Shown: positions 48,581-58,886 of the stretch, piece by piece
Layout: the number at the start of each line of letters is the position of its first letter
Position numbering within the stretch: position 1 is the stretch's first letter
Assembly: GCF_000218685.1 (NCBI RefSeq)
Contig: NW_006763297.1
Coordinates: 1,980,912-2,044,911 of the forward strand
DNA: 64,000 nt
DNA from: Serpula lacrymans var. lacrymans S7.9
Taxonomy: Eukaryota > Basidiomycota > Agaricomycetes > Boletales > Serpulaceae
Direction of reading: 5' to 3'
Notes under the pieces: generated by a model
The model's input: the letters and a program-made list of their open reading frames with translations, nothing else
Databases searched by the model: none
What the model was told of the DNA's origin: nothing
Translations under genes and position numbers: made by a program

Positions 48581-49882
48581 ATGGAGGGCTTATTCTTCAA
48601 TGTAAGTCTTTTGGTCATCCGGAAAAAATGATCTCACAGTCGCCATAATCTTAGGTCAACAGTGGTTTCTTGGAGGGAATCGTGCGAGGCTATAAGGCTG
48701 GCATTTTGTCGCAGTCACAATACGCTAGTTTGACTCAATGTGACACGTTAGAAGGTATGTAAACCTATCATATGTTTAGTATCTTTCCTCATGGATGTTG
48801 TAGATTTCAGGACTCAACTATCTGCAACTGATTACGGGAATTTCCTGGCAAATGAACCCTCGCCGCTTTCCACTGCAACTATTGCTGACAAGGCAACCCA
48901 AATCCTCGTCGACCAGTTTAACTATATTCGTACCAACGCAGTCGAACCATTGAGTAAATTTCTGGATTACATTACGTATGTTATATCTCTTTTGTGCAGG
49001 CCAATCCTTTGATCCCGTTACGGCTGATAGATATGGGTATATGATCGATAATGTCGTCCTATTGATCACCGGCACGTTGCACGAAAGAGACACACATGAG
49101 TTGCTAGAGAGATGTCATCCTCTTGGGGTCTTCGATACGATGCCTGCTCTCTGTGTCGCTACGAATGTGGAGGAGCTGTATCAGGGTGTTCTCGTCGAAA
49201 CACCACTAGGTGCGTTACTTCCTCGTGACCTGCGAGTCTCTCCCTAACGACTCTATTCATACGTTCAGCCCCCTACTTCCGTGACTGTCTCTCTGCATCC
49301 GATCTGGACGACCTAAACATTGAAATTATTCGTAACACGGTGTATAAGGCGTATCTCGAAGATTTCTACCGCTTCTCTACGACACTTGGTTCACCCACCT
49401 CTGACGTCATGCAAAGTATCCTCTTTTTTGAAGCTGATCGTCGCACTATCAACATCACCATAAATTCCTTTGACACAGAGCTTTCCAAGGAGCAACGCTC
49501 AAAGCTCTTCCCTGCTATTGGTCGACTCTTTCCCGAGGGCAACAATGCATTGGCGAGAGCAGACGAGATCGAGGATGTACGACAGGTCTGCGACAAAATA
49601 TCCGAATATCGGTCTTTCTTCGACGGTGGTTCCGGGTTTGGTCAGAGCAATGGGGACTATCAGGATGCTGGAGAGTCGAACATTGCAGCTCGGCTGGAAG
49701 ACCGGTTTTTCCACACCGAAGTCCATTTGAACAAGGAGGCATTTTTGCAACAATTCCAGTACGGAGTGTTTTACAGTTACATGAAGCTAAAGGAGCAAGA
49801 AATACGGAATCTGACGTGGATTGCAGAGTGCATAGCTCAGGATGCGCGGGACAGGATGCAGGACTTCATACCCATCTTTTGA
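48581..49882 (+). CDS. VMA6: V-type ATPase subunit d (VMA6)
   Basis: Subunit d couples the V1 stalk to the Vo ring of the vacuolar proton pump. The ATG at 48581 opens the first short exon MEGLFFN, spliced (GTAAGT) to [27 protein letters not shown]. Next come [80 protein letters not shown] and [17 protein letters not shown]. After another intron come [55 protein letters not shown] and [20 protein letters not shown], ending [10 protein letters not shown] with stop at 49880-49882. Length, about 355 residues, and motifs are exactly those of Vma6. It diverges from the MFS permease with about 420 bp between starts. Confidence 0.96.
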
Positions 49883-50139
49883 TGTCAGATATTCTCGTAT
49901 AATATTTCATTCATTTGCATCTTTTATGGTGAACTTGATATCATGATCAACGTCGTTTGTTTTCCCAGAATATATGAAGGCTTGAAGGAGCTTGAAGCTT
50001 AAGAAGAGTAGGCTTAATGTTCTAAGAAGAATGTCACCAGGCATGATAGCTACCTTACAGTTAGTCAGAGCTACTTTGGCACGACGGAAAAAAGCATCGG
50101 GTTTAGATTCCAAGAAATACAGCCTAGCATAACACATTA

Positions 50140-51515
50140 TTATACAAGAACCTCAGACGTTACTGGGGTAGAATCAGCGATAGCCTTCCCATCGACATTG
50201 TCAACGATTATTGGTTCGTGCTTCGCGTTATCAGATATCACAGAAGCATGAGATGATAGCTCTGACGGCGTGCTTAAGCCATTCTCCTCCACTTTCGCGT
50301 CGCCATTCACTAAGGATTCACTATTTACCTTCGCTTCCTCTTCCAGCTTCTTCTTCCTTTCATCCATCCATGGTCCAGCACCGCTGAAGTCACATCCACC
50401 CTCATACTCGCACCGACATTTGCCGCCTAATGTCTCTGGCAGGTTCTCAGCATCAACGAGATCCAGCAACACCTTCTGGTAGTCTGATCCCAATACCTCC
50501 ACCTTATCTACAGTCTCTTTTGAAAGCCATGGTTTGATCATTGACCAGATGAAGGTGAAAGACGATGGTGCATTGACAATGGCAAGCTGACCCATCCTGT
50601 TCTCGCCCCAGTAAGAAGGATATCAATTAATGGCGATATCATGTGGCTTACGTCTCAGGAAAGTAATCTTGCGATATTTGGAATGAGTCTCGCGCTAGGG
50701 ACTTGACTTGCCAAAACTGTGAGAGGCTAACACGATGCGTCAACGGTCGAGTAATACGTAAATACCCATTACACCTGTGACTTACCCGAATCCTTTCAGA
50801 TCTACAACCACAAATGAGGTTTCTATGGGCCGACCCGCGGCATGTGAGGCAGCTGGTAAGATTTCGCGAGGCAGAGAGTCAGCATTAACCACTATGGCTT
50901 CCCAGTGTTTCTTGGGAGTAATATGCTTGTAGAGTTCTGGTAAATTTAAACCACCAAAGAACTGAATATTCAGGGGGCGACCTTTCTAAGGAGTGGATGT
51001 CAAAAGCTGGCTGAGATGATAAATATATCTACCAACTTTGTCTGTCTATGAAATGGCTAGTTTTAGATGGAAAGCATAGGGAGGTGCGCTGAAACTGCAT
51101 ACCTTATGGAAATACATCGACCAAGATTTGAATACTTCTTCACGTCCCGGGTACTTGAGCAACGTAAGTTCTATAAGAGTGTTTAACTTTACGAAATTAA
51201 TGAACCTACATCGAACGGATCGATTTGTTTGTATAGCTCATCTATACCTATACCCGAGACAGTCTTTCGCCAATGCTGACAGTTTTTGATCATCTTCTTG
51301 GACTCGCGAAGGTCAAACTTACGCGCTCGAAGGAAACGTCTGAAGATGATAGGAATCGTCAACGTACTATACCGTTATAGAATATGGATGGTAGCTACGC
51401 ACAATAGTGTTCCGTCATCTGTCCCGATGGAGTCCCCTTCCTGGAGGATACCTTCTTCGAACAGCTCTCTGCGAAACGTTTCTAGGACCTTTTCTTGCTC
51501 ACTGTCCGGCAACAT
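50140..51515 (-). CDS. SEC14: Sec14-type phosphatidylinositol/phosphatidylcholine transfer protein
   Basis: Sec14 exchanges PI and PC and primes Golgi lipid signalling. The ATG at 51513-51515 opens MLPDSEQEKVLETFRRELFE, matching the CRAL-TRIO N-terminal domain. Then RFLRARKFDLRESKKMIKNC, HWRKTVSGIGIDELYKQIDP, PGREEVFKSWSMYFHKTDK and, in the lipid-binding domain, GRPLNIQFFGGLNLPELYKH, FVVVDLKGFGLSQFWQVKSL, DYFPETMGQLAIVNAPSSFT, FIWSMIKPWLSKETVDKVEV and LPETLGGKCRCEYEGGCDFS. An acidic, Ser-rich tail of about 80 residues ends PVTSEVLV. Compared with yeast Sec14 the N-terminus lacks the usual first 15-20 residues, so a short upstream exon with the real start is possible. Six or so introns. Confidence 0.92.
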
Positions 51516-52993
51516 GGCGTGACTCTAAATGTAGCAAAGGTGGCTCAATTATTAAGATCCGTTTTAAGAATGTAGGACTGGCGGCCTCAAATTTGGCAAG
51601 AATGGACTGGGATGGGATGAATGGATTGTTATGAAATGCAAAAGGGCAAAACTGTGTGGACAGCTACAAACTCGTGCTGTGATTGAACATCGGTCTCAAA
51701 CCGACAATTGTCCCATTGGGAGTGATCAAGGCAGTCCTTTCACTGTTTCAGTGACACCCGCCGGGATGCGTCAGCTAAATATCAGCACGTGACCGTTTCT
51801 TAGTCACGCGTACTGACTTGGTTTCTGCTCTCATGATAACACACGACGGGCAAGTTGGCTGTCACCTTACTGAAACGGCGGAATAGCATTAATCTCCAAT
51901 AGCAGACCAATTGTGTGTATATATGATAACCATTGCCCTCTGGGGTAGACCTGGCCCCGGCTGTGTCCAGATCACACATTACAGTTAACATTTTGTGCGG
52001 TCTTTACAGCAATCACAGAGCAAACGTACAATGGATGCAAGAGTGAGTAGCACCAAGGTAGCCATGTGACAATAGACGGAATGAGCCAAAAGTGCGAGAA
52101 AGGAAAGGAAGCATAAATGTAAATGAGTAATGACTAGAAGGTCCTTGGAAAACACAGCGGACATTTGTGCTTTGGAAACCTGGAACCTACAGGTCCAAGA
52201 ATAGTTGATATATACCTTGTATAAGGTCTGCTCCACGATAAGGGTGGCACACAGGGAGCCTCCCTTTGGTGTCAGTAGTACCATTTTGATGGCTATTTTA
52301 TACAGTTAATTCCTCATACAGTGCTCAAGAAAAATGAAATAAAATAAAGTAAAGTAATAACAGTCTTTCAAGGCACAAAAATGTTGCCTGAAGTCAGAAC
52401 ACCCAGGAGACTATCTCAATCAGAAAGTAGGGAGCTTGATGATATTCTGGGCACCATTCAGGATGCCAGGTGACTTTCTTGATCAGTTATTTTGTTTAGA
52501 TGTTATGCACAGCTCTCCACCTGAAATTTTTGAGGACCATTTGACCACTATGGGATGCTTCAATTATTCCTTGTATCAGGGTCTGGTGTTAAAGGGTGAG
52601 CCAGGTTGAGTCTATGGCTTGAGGCCCATTAGTGAACATGTAGAGTATCAATAAAGATGATATTTTATTTGCTATCTACTTTACAACTGGAACCATTCAG
52701 TGTTAAGTTGTGCTAAGACTTGTTGCAGAGTTAACAGCCAAGCAACAATTGTTGGATATTTGGTCCCTCAGGGCACGGGAACAGGCATGGGAGAAGGATT
52801 CTTTTGGCAAACGAATGCCGTAACAACGTAAATACATGCTTCTTATATAACAAACATATGTAAATATCATGTAAAAAACAATGATAGCCACAAAAGGCCG
52901 GTTGTAATCACAGAGTAAAGCTTTGGGCGAAGCTCCAAAGTTCACTTACGTAATATAATTTCTACAACAATCTGCTGAGTGATGCTGGGGTGA
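51516..52993. other. Stretch without supported gene
   Basis: From the Sec14 start to the solo LTR there is about 1.5 kb of AT-rich sequence. Frames at 51985-52284 and 52703-52945 on the minus strand lack recognisable motifs or splice context. The first part must hold the Sec14 promoter. The rest may be old, decayed repeat sequence. Confidence 0.5.
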
Positions 52994-53686
52994 TGTAAGG
53001 ATCATTTTATTATTTTCTTATCTTCTCTATGTCTTGGTTCTCGAACACCTTTCCCATTACACCTCTGGCTCTAGGGCTAGAGGTATCATTTGCCATCTTA
53101 CTTCTCATAGCCCTCACAGGCTTTCTTAACCACCGTTACCACTTTATATCACAGATCAGAGACTGGGTATCACTCCCAGCCAGCCAGCACAATGGGTAGG
53201 GACTGGTAGTAGGCATCTTGCCAACCAGCTCCAAGCCCCATTAAGGCCTGGATATACTAATAAACACTTTGATCAGGATTGTACCTCATCATGAGGATAC
53301 GGTTCCTGAACACGTGTGACAAACATCTATTATTAGTACAATTCTCTCACCCGCTGATTAATCAAGTTAAAGTCGTACAATAGTTGTTCTGTTTTTCTTA
53401 TTGGACAATTTATTCCTCAGACCACTTTTCGTTTACTCTCCTTTCGGTCTGGGGAATGGACAGTTAGCTATATAAAGCCTTACCTATTCATGTATAGTTC
53501 CTTAGTTTTATATTACTGAATTTACCCGCTTTACTCCTCAACCGAAACCCTTGAGTTTACTCCCAAGTCCTCTACCCGCTATATTTACTAGCGTCTGTCG
53601 ACTTCAAAGCTCATTGAACCTCTTACTCCCTGCAAGTGCAGTAGGAGACAGGTTTTGTTTTTGTTATAGTTCATTGTTGCCTCACA
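52994..53686 (+). mobile_element. Solo LTR (same family as the 56.3-64 kb element), opposite orientation
   Basis: This 693-bp segment starts TGTAAGGATCATTTTATT and ends TTGTTGCCTCACA. It corresponds over its whole length to the reverse complement of 56287-56983 with many substitutions. It is flanked by a perfect 5-bp target duplication, ggtga at 52989-52993 and again at 53687-53691. The TATATAAAG box (53470) and the region after it can be aligned, but the transcript start motif is changed. No internal domain is attached on either side, so it is a solo LTR left by LTR-LTR recombination, older than the full element. Confidence 0.9.
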
Positions 53687-53724
53687 GGTGATGGCTTTGA
53701 CCAAAGGGTGTAACAACCAAAGGG

Positions 53725-54133
53725 TGTAACAACCAAAGTTTGTATACTCTGGCGCACAACAAGACAAGCAGAGAGGGGTGAGTGGGGGAGAGGATAATCT
53801 CCCTTATAGTAGGACCAAGTTTGTTATGGGTAAGTAACAGGAGGACTCACTGAGGAGTCTCCTTGATCTATTGGGGTATATATACTACTACATGCTATTT
53901 GTATATGTATACTATACAGTTGATGAAGGCAGTGGCTGATGATGTTATAGGGCACAGCCCATGTGACCAGCTCCACTGCGTAAGAGACTTGTATCTAAAA
54001 TAAAGGACAGCAGCACAGTGCAAGAAAGTGGAGTTTGAACAAAAGGAAAGTCCCACAAGGTACAGTGTGTGAAAATAACAAAAGTTAAAGTGGAGAGTGA
54101 AAGTTAAAGGTCCGAAAATTGTGTATTGTAACA
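53725..54133 (-). repeat. 3' LTR of an older chromodomain retroelement, second family
   Basis: On the plus strand the segment runs from TGTAACAACC to GTATTGTAACA, thus TG...CA, about 409 bp. It lies directly downstream of a minus-strand purine tract (AAGGGGGGTAG, plus 54134-54145) and the chromodomain-coding remnant at 53.9-54.75 kb, as expected for a 3' LTR. At the outer end the first 16 bases, TGTAACAACCAAAGGG, are tandemly duplicated (53709-53724). The sequence is unrelated to the 697-bp LTR family beside it. The limits are inferred from the TG/CA ends and the purine tract. Confidence 0.6.
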
Positions 54134-54752
54134 CTACCCCCCTTCTAAGGCTCGACTTCCAGGCTCGACCAAGTACGGAGGTAATAGTTAAATTTTTGGG
54201 CATAGGTTGAAAAAGGGAATCACAAAGGTTCAAATCCATGCCTCTAAGCTTCCTAGGAGCCGAGGGACTCTTAGAATCAAATTCTCGAACAGCATCGCAG
54301 GAATTGTCCAAATGGGGTTTCGGTTCCCACATTCTGTCCTTGTCTCCATAGCCCTTCCGTAGGACTAGAAATTCTAATTTTCCACGCTTAAAGCGTGCAT
54401 CCACCACCTGTTCAACTTCAAATTCTTCTTCACCTTCCTGGGTGACTACCACTAGTCCAGGCCGGTCTACGTGCTGTCCCGGCAGCGGCCCTTTGTAGGG
54501 TTTCACACAGCTAATATTGACCATGGGTACTACACTCATTCATTTTGGGAGTTCCAGCTCCACCACGTTGGGTTTGACTTCCTTAATCCGGTAAGGACTA
54601 ATCCACTTTTTGGTCAGTTTTCTAGGCTGCTGATCTTTTAATTTTAAGTGGTTGGTATCTAACCAGACTAGGTTGCCAGCCTCCAATCTTATACTGCAAT
54701 AACCAATTGGCAATTGCACTATTAAAAGACAATGACAATCAGTATCACGCAA
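54133..54752 (-). pseudogene. Pol 3' remnant: integrase C-terminus and chromodomain
   Basis: The minus strand codes for RLEAGNLVWLDTNHLKLKD, RKLTKKWISPYRIKEVKPNV, an in-frame stop (TGA near 54540), then VVPMVNISCVKPYKGPLPGQ, EEEFEVEQVVDARFKRGKLE, FLVLRKGYGDKDRMWEPKPH and LDNSCDAVREFDSKSPSAPR. This is the end of a Ty3/gypsy integrase followed by a chromodomain (EVEQVVDAR, WEPKPHL). The frame stays open to 53895, into the LTR-like segment. Everything upstream (gag, protease, RT, RNase H and the catalytic integrase) is gone, and the 5' boundary near 54715 is abrupt. With a stop codon and no 5' end it is dead. Confidence 0.8.
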
Positions 54753-54911
54753 GGATGAAGCATATCGACATATAGTTGCATTTCATATGTCACGCTGTCA
54801 TGCACTAAAGTTGATTGGTAGCATGGACAGGTGTCAATAACAAAGCGAATATACAAAAAGACTCGCCTTTGCGCCACACAGGCACAGTGCCACGTGGAAT
54901 AGTAATTAATA

Positions 54912-55715
54912 TTGCCTTTTTCGAACTTGTGGCTAATCAGCACCACCTCTATTAGGCAATCCAGTCACGCTCACCTTTGCTTCTCCATTCGGTACTTTCG
55001 GCATTTCGGCATTTCGGCAAATTTTCGCGTCGCCACTGGCTACACATTGCATTGCGCCCTCGCTTTTGTCGTTTCCCTTACTCCCCTTCCTTTGCCTAGC
55101 CCCACCATGGGCCCCTTCCTCTCCTTTTTATTCTCACCTGACGGTCGTTTCTGGATCCCCATTCTAATCCACTTTTTCGTCACCTCCACCCTCCTCCTCA
55201 TCTTATTTGCACCCCCACCATTTCTGATGTCACCACTTCCTATCTGCTTCCATCGCCGATCCGTTGACTACCACGTGCCACTGCTGATATCAGCAAAGCC
55301 CCGGCGGCCGGTCCAAATAGGGCAACAGGTCCATCTTCATGACGTCGATCTACCATCATATACTATCAAAACATTGGTCGCTCGTCTTGCCTGGTTGGAG
55401 CGTGGGTGGGTAGTTTTTGAGCTGGAGAAGGTTCATCCCCTTGCGTCACCCATATTCATCGCTGTCCCATTCACTTGGGTACACTTATCTTTTGTCCATC
55501 GTCTTCGCTACAGCTACACCTACCACATGCTGCCTGGGTGTTCCAAATTGGAACTACTCCTCTCCCTCCCTCGTTTGACCAGGTGGTCCAACATAACCAG
55601 TCCATTGGTAAGGCCATGGAACTGTCGGATTTGGACTAGGTGGTGGACTGGTGGCTCTAGTTTCTTTTTTTTCAGCAGAACATTCATTTACAGTGCGATT
55701 ATTTTTGATTTTTGA
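54912..55715 (+). CDS. Unidentified open frame within the transposon zone
   Basis: One frame stays open for 268 codons; the likely internal ATG at 55107 gives 203 residues starting MGPFLSFLFSPDGRFWIPIL. It has a hydrophobic span (HFFVTSTLLLILFAPPPF) followed by a soluble-looking part (VQIGQQVHLHDVDLPSYTIK, LVARLAWLERGWVVFELEKV) and a C-terminal run of Phe. No family is recognised. The surroundings (54.75-56.28 kb) are very T-rich on the plus strand and end in an A run near 56080. It lies between a dead element and the 3' LTR of a young one, so it may be part of another repeat rather than a host gene. There is no evidence for expression. Confidence 0.35.
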   Translation: MPFSNLWLISTTSIRQSSHAHLCFSIRYFRHFGISANFRVATGYTLHCALAFVVSLTPLPLPSPTMGPFLSFLFSPDGRFWIPILIHFFVTSTLLLILFAPPPFLMSPLPICFHRRSVDYHVPLLISAKPRRPVQIGQQVHLHDVDLPSYTIKTLVARLAWLERGWVVFELEKVHPLASPIFIAVPFTWVHLSFVHRLRYSYTYHMLPGCSKLELLLSLPRLTRWSNITSPLVRPWNCRIWTRWWTGGSSFFFFSRTFIYSAIIFDF

Positions 55716-56286
55716 ATCATTTTTATGGACACATATTTTTTAGAATGTCTGACTGACAATAAAGGAACTGTGTTGATACTGATAGTGTTTTGCCTTGCCC
55801 TTTTTTTTACTGCATCTTCCCATGACATCATGATTTTCCTGCTCTCTTTTTGCTATTGGACTTTACTTTATGGCTGTACAAACCTGTGACATTACTCACA
55901 GCATTTATTGTTCTATCCCTTTCTTTTCCTTTTTTGACAATCTTATCCTGTACTACCTACGCAGGATTTGTCAGCGTACATTCCTTCCTTCATGTTCTTT
56001 TTCATTCTTTTTGCACAGCTATACTGTGCATAGCCTACTTTTCTTTTACTATATAAACCCCTGTATTTTACCTCTTAAAAAAAAAACAAGTAATCCAATC
56101 CAGACTTCTTCTCTACTCTCAAGTTCACTACTCTGCTACTTGTGATCCAGTGTGGTCACAACACTTCCCACTTCTACCACTGTTAACTGCTGTCATCGTT
56201 ACTCGTCACTTTTTGAAAGTGATTGTCATCCCCTTTGATTAGAGTCCTTCTGAGCACTACAGTTTGTGCGTCAGGAGCCTGCTATC

Positions 56287-56983
56287 TGTGAGGCAACGAT
56301 AAACTATAACAAGAACTAAACCTATCTCCTTCTGCACTTGCAGGGAGTAAGGGTTCAATGAGCTTGAGGTCGACAGACGCTATCAAATATAGCGAGTAGA
56401 GGACTTTGGAGAGGTAAGCTTCAAAGGTTCTTGTTGAGGAGTAAAGCGGGTAAATTCAGTAATAGAAAGCTAAGGAGCTATACATGAATAGGTACGTCTT
56501 TATATAGGGAACTGTCCGTTCCTCAGACCGAAAGGAGAATATACGAAAAGTGGTCTGAGGAATTAATCAACCAATAAGAAAAAGGGAGAGTAACTATCGT
56601 ACGACTTCTGGCTTGATTAATCAGCAGGTGAGAGACTTGCACTAATAATAGAAGATTGTCACGCGTGGTCAGGAACCGTATCCTCATGATGAGGTACGAT
56701 TCTAGATAAGGCGTTATTAGTATTACCAGGCTTTACTGGGGCTTGGAGCTGGTTGGCGAGATGCCTACTACCAGTCCCTACCCAGTGTGCTGGCTGGCTG
56801 GGAGCGATGCCCAGTCTCTGATTTGTGATATAAAATGGTAACGATGGTTAAGAAAGCCTGTGAGGGCTATGAGAAGTAGAACGGCAAACGATACCTCTAG
56901 CCCTAGAGCCAGAGGCGTAATGGGAAAAGCGTTCGAAAACCAAGACATAGTGAAGATAAAGAAATAATAAAATGGTCCTTACA
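56287..56983 (-). repeat. 3' LTR of the chromovirus (697 bp)
   Basis: Sense strand from TGTAAGGACC (56983) to TTGCCTCACA (56287). U3 holds an inverted repeat CCTCAGACC/GGTCTGAGG (56521-56529 and 56552-56560). The TATATAAA box is at 56506-56499. The predicted start of R, AGCTTTCTATT, is at 56471-56461, 35 nt after the first base of the TATA box. It is identical to the visible part of the 5' LTR. Confidence 0.95.
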
Positions 56984-56998
56984 TTACCCCCCCCTTTT
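56984..56998 (-). promoter_or_regulatory. Polypurine tract for plus-strand priming
   Basis: Sense sequence AAAAGGGGGGGG followed by TAA and then the TGTAAGG start of the 3' LTR. Its 5' adenines overlap the pol stop codon (56997-56999), so coding and priming sequence abut without a spacer. Confidence 0.85.
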
Positions 56999-58886
56999 AT
57001 ATTCTTGTCCCAAGAATCTTAGCGCCGCAGTCCGTGAAGCGGTTTGTGATCCAGTCAAAGAGGCGGGGTTTTTCGGTTGTAGTAGTGAAATTTTCGTACG
57101 GACGAAATCGTAAAGCGGCGGAGGCGATGACACGTGGGGCGGCAGGGTGTTTGCGGTGGAAGGTGGCAATAAGCGAGGGGGAATTTTTTAAATGGTGATC
57201 GGGTTCCCACGTCCTCTCCGTGATCGGGTATCCCTTCCAATGGACGAAGTAATCGAGCTTAGCCCCTTTGAGTTTAGTGGGTCGAGAAGCGATGATTTCT
57301 TCGGCTTCGTATTCGACTGCGCCATCAACTTGGATCGGCGGAGGTTTCGAGGTACGAGGTTGATTGGGGAACTCCGGCGTGTGATACGGTGATAAGAGGA
57401 TTTCGTTGAATACAGGATGGATCGCCTTCCAGGATCTAGGGACGTCAAGGAGATAAGCGGATGGGCCGACTTTTGCTTTTACCGTAAATGGGCCAAATCG
57501 CTTGTCATCTAACTTCTTCATCGGTCGATCGGTGGAGATATGAGTTCCCTCTAACCACACCTTATCTCCTTTGTGATATTCTCGTGCTTCCGTGCGTTTC
57601 CGGTCATAGTACTTTTTGAGGTTTTGATTCGCGAGTAATAATGATTGCCGAGTTTGTTCGTGTAGTTTCGTCATAGAGGTTGCGAAATCTTCGGCAGCTT
57701 GCGAGCGCCCTGAAGGCTTCTGACCGGTTCCTTTACGAGGGTGAGAACCATAATTTACAAAGAAGGGGGTCTGATTGGTCGCGGAGTGAAGATGATTGTT
57801 GTACGTGAACTCGGCAATGGCTAGCCAATCAGCCCAGTCGTCTTGTCGGTGATTAATGAACGTGCGTAGGTAATGTTCCAGGTCTTGATTAATTCGTTCG
57901 GACTGCCCGTCAGTTTGGGGATGGTAACCTGTTGACAGACCGGGTTCAATCCCAAGGGTTTGATAGAAGTCCTTGGTGAAGTTCGACATGAATTGAGGTC
58001 CTCTATCTGATATAATCTTTTCCGGGATGCCGTGTAGTCGTATAACCGAATCTCGTAGTTGTTTGGCGTAGCCTAACGAATCGAGAGTGACATGTGTTGG
58101 TACGAAGTGAGCCATTTTTGAGAATCTGTCAACAAAAACCTGGATAGCGTCGTATCCGTTTGACTCTGGTAATGCTCCGATGAGATCCGTCGTGATTATC
58201 TGCCAAGGACGATCAGGGATCGGATTTGGATGGAGGGGAGCATGCGGCTTTTGACGATGCGACTTTGTTCTCTGACATATCTCGCATCCTGCGACATATT
58301 TCCTGATATCTCTCCTGAGGCTAGGCCACCAGAAAGATCGGTTTACTCCTTCGTACGTCTTTCTTTCTCCTGGGTGGCCACTGAGGCTCGTGTCATGTTC
58401 TTCTTCGATAATACGTGCCCTCAACTTTGGATCTTGGGGTACGTAGATACTGTTTTTGAATGATCCTAACGTCAATTCGTCTTCTTTCTCATTTCCTATC
58501 CAAATGATTCTGTCTCGTTTCTTCCAAACCTTTGGATCTTCTTTCAACTTCTTTACCACGTAATCATCTAGTTTATGCTGCGAAGCTAGCAGCTCGTCCA
58601 GGTAGTGTTCTTCTAACACGTCCTCCATAGTATAAACGTTTGCTTCCGCGAGCTGAGGTAGAAGGACCTGTCCTTCATTGTCTCTCTCGCCTCTCGGATG
58701 GTCTACTCTTTGACTAAGTAGGTCCGCTTTCGTGTTTGCCGAGCCTTTCACATGCTCTAGCTTGAAATCGTATCTCGCTAGGGTGTCCATCCACCTAGCT
58801 TGTCGTCTGTTTACCTTCTGGGGGTCTCGGAAGTAGGTGAGGTTCTGATGGTCGGTGAATATGGTGAACTGGTGTTTAGCTCCCAT
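56997..58886 (-). CDS. Chromovirus pol, second part: RNase H end, integrase, chromodomain
   Basis: The frame enters within RNase H (KHQFTIFTDHQNLTYF) and continues through the integrase. The zinc-binding part has H-x6-H (HDTSLSGH) and CEIC. The catalytic core has TTDLIGALPESNGYDAIQVF, IISDRGPQFMSNFTKDFYQT and TDGQSERINQDLEHYLRTF, with the D, D and E residues present. GDKVWLEGTHISTDRPMKKL and FGPFTVKAKVGPSAYLLDVP follow, then the chromodomain (YEAEEIIASRPTKLKGAKLD, YFVHWKGYPITERTWEPDHH). It ends GAKILGTRI at 56997. A 2-nt loss at 58902/58903 separates it from the first part of pol; otherwise no break was found. Confidence 0.9.
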   Translation of the reverse strand: MGAKHQFTIFTDHQNLTYFRDPQKVNRRQARWMDTLARYDFKLEHVKGSANTKADLLSQRVDHPRGERDNEGQVLLPQLAEANVYTMEDVLEEHYLDELLASQHKLDDYVVKKLKEDPKVWKKRDRIIWIGNEKEDELTLGSFKNSIYVPQDPKLRARIIEEEHDTSLSGHPGERKTYEGVNRSFWWPSLRRDIRKYVAGCEICQRTKSHRQKPHAPLHPNPIPDRPWQIITTDLIGALPESNGYDAIQVFVDRFSKMAHFVPTHVTLDSLGYAKQLRDSVIRLHGIPEKIISDRGPQFMSNFTKDFYQTLGIEPGLSTGYHPQTDGQSERINQDLEHYLRTFINHRQDDWADWLAIAEFTYNNHLHSATNQTPFFVNYGSHPRKGTGQKPSGRSQAAEDFATSMTKLHEQTRQSLLLANQNLKKYYDRKRTEAREYHKGDKVWLEGTHISTDRPMKKLDDKRFGPFTVKAKVGPSAYLLDVPRSWKAIHPVFNEILLSPYHTPEFPNQPRTSKPPPIQVDGAVEYEAEEIIASRPTKLKGAKLDYFVHWKGYPITERTWEPDHHLKNSPSLIATFHRKHPAAPRVIASAALRFRPYENFTTTTEKPRLFDWITNRFTDCGAKILGTRI

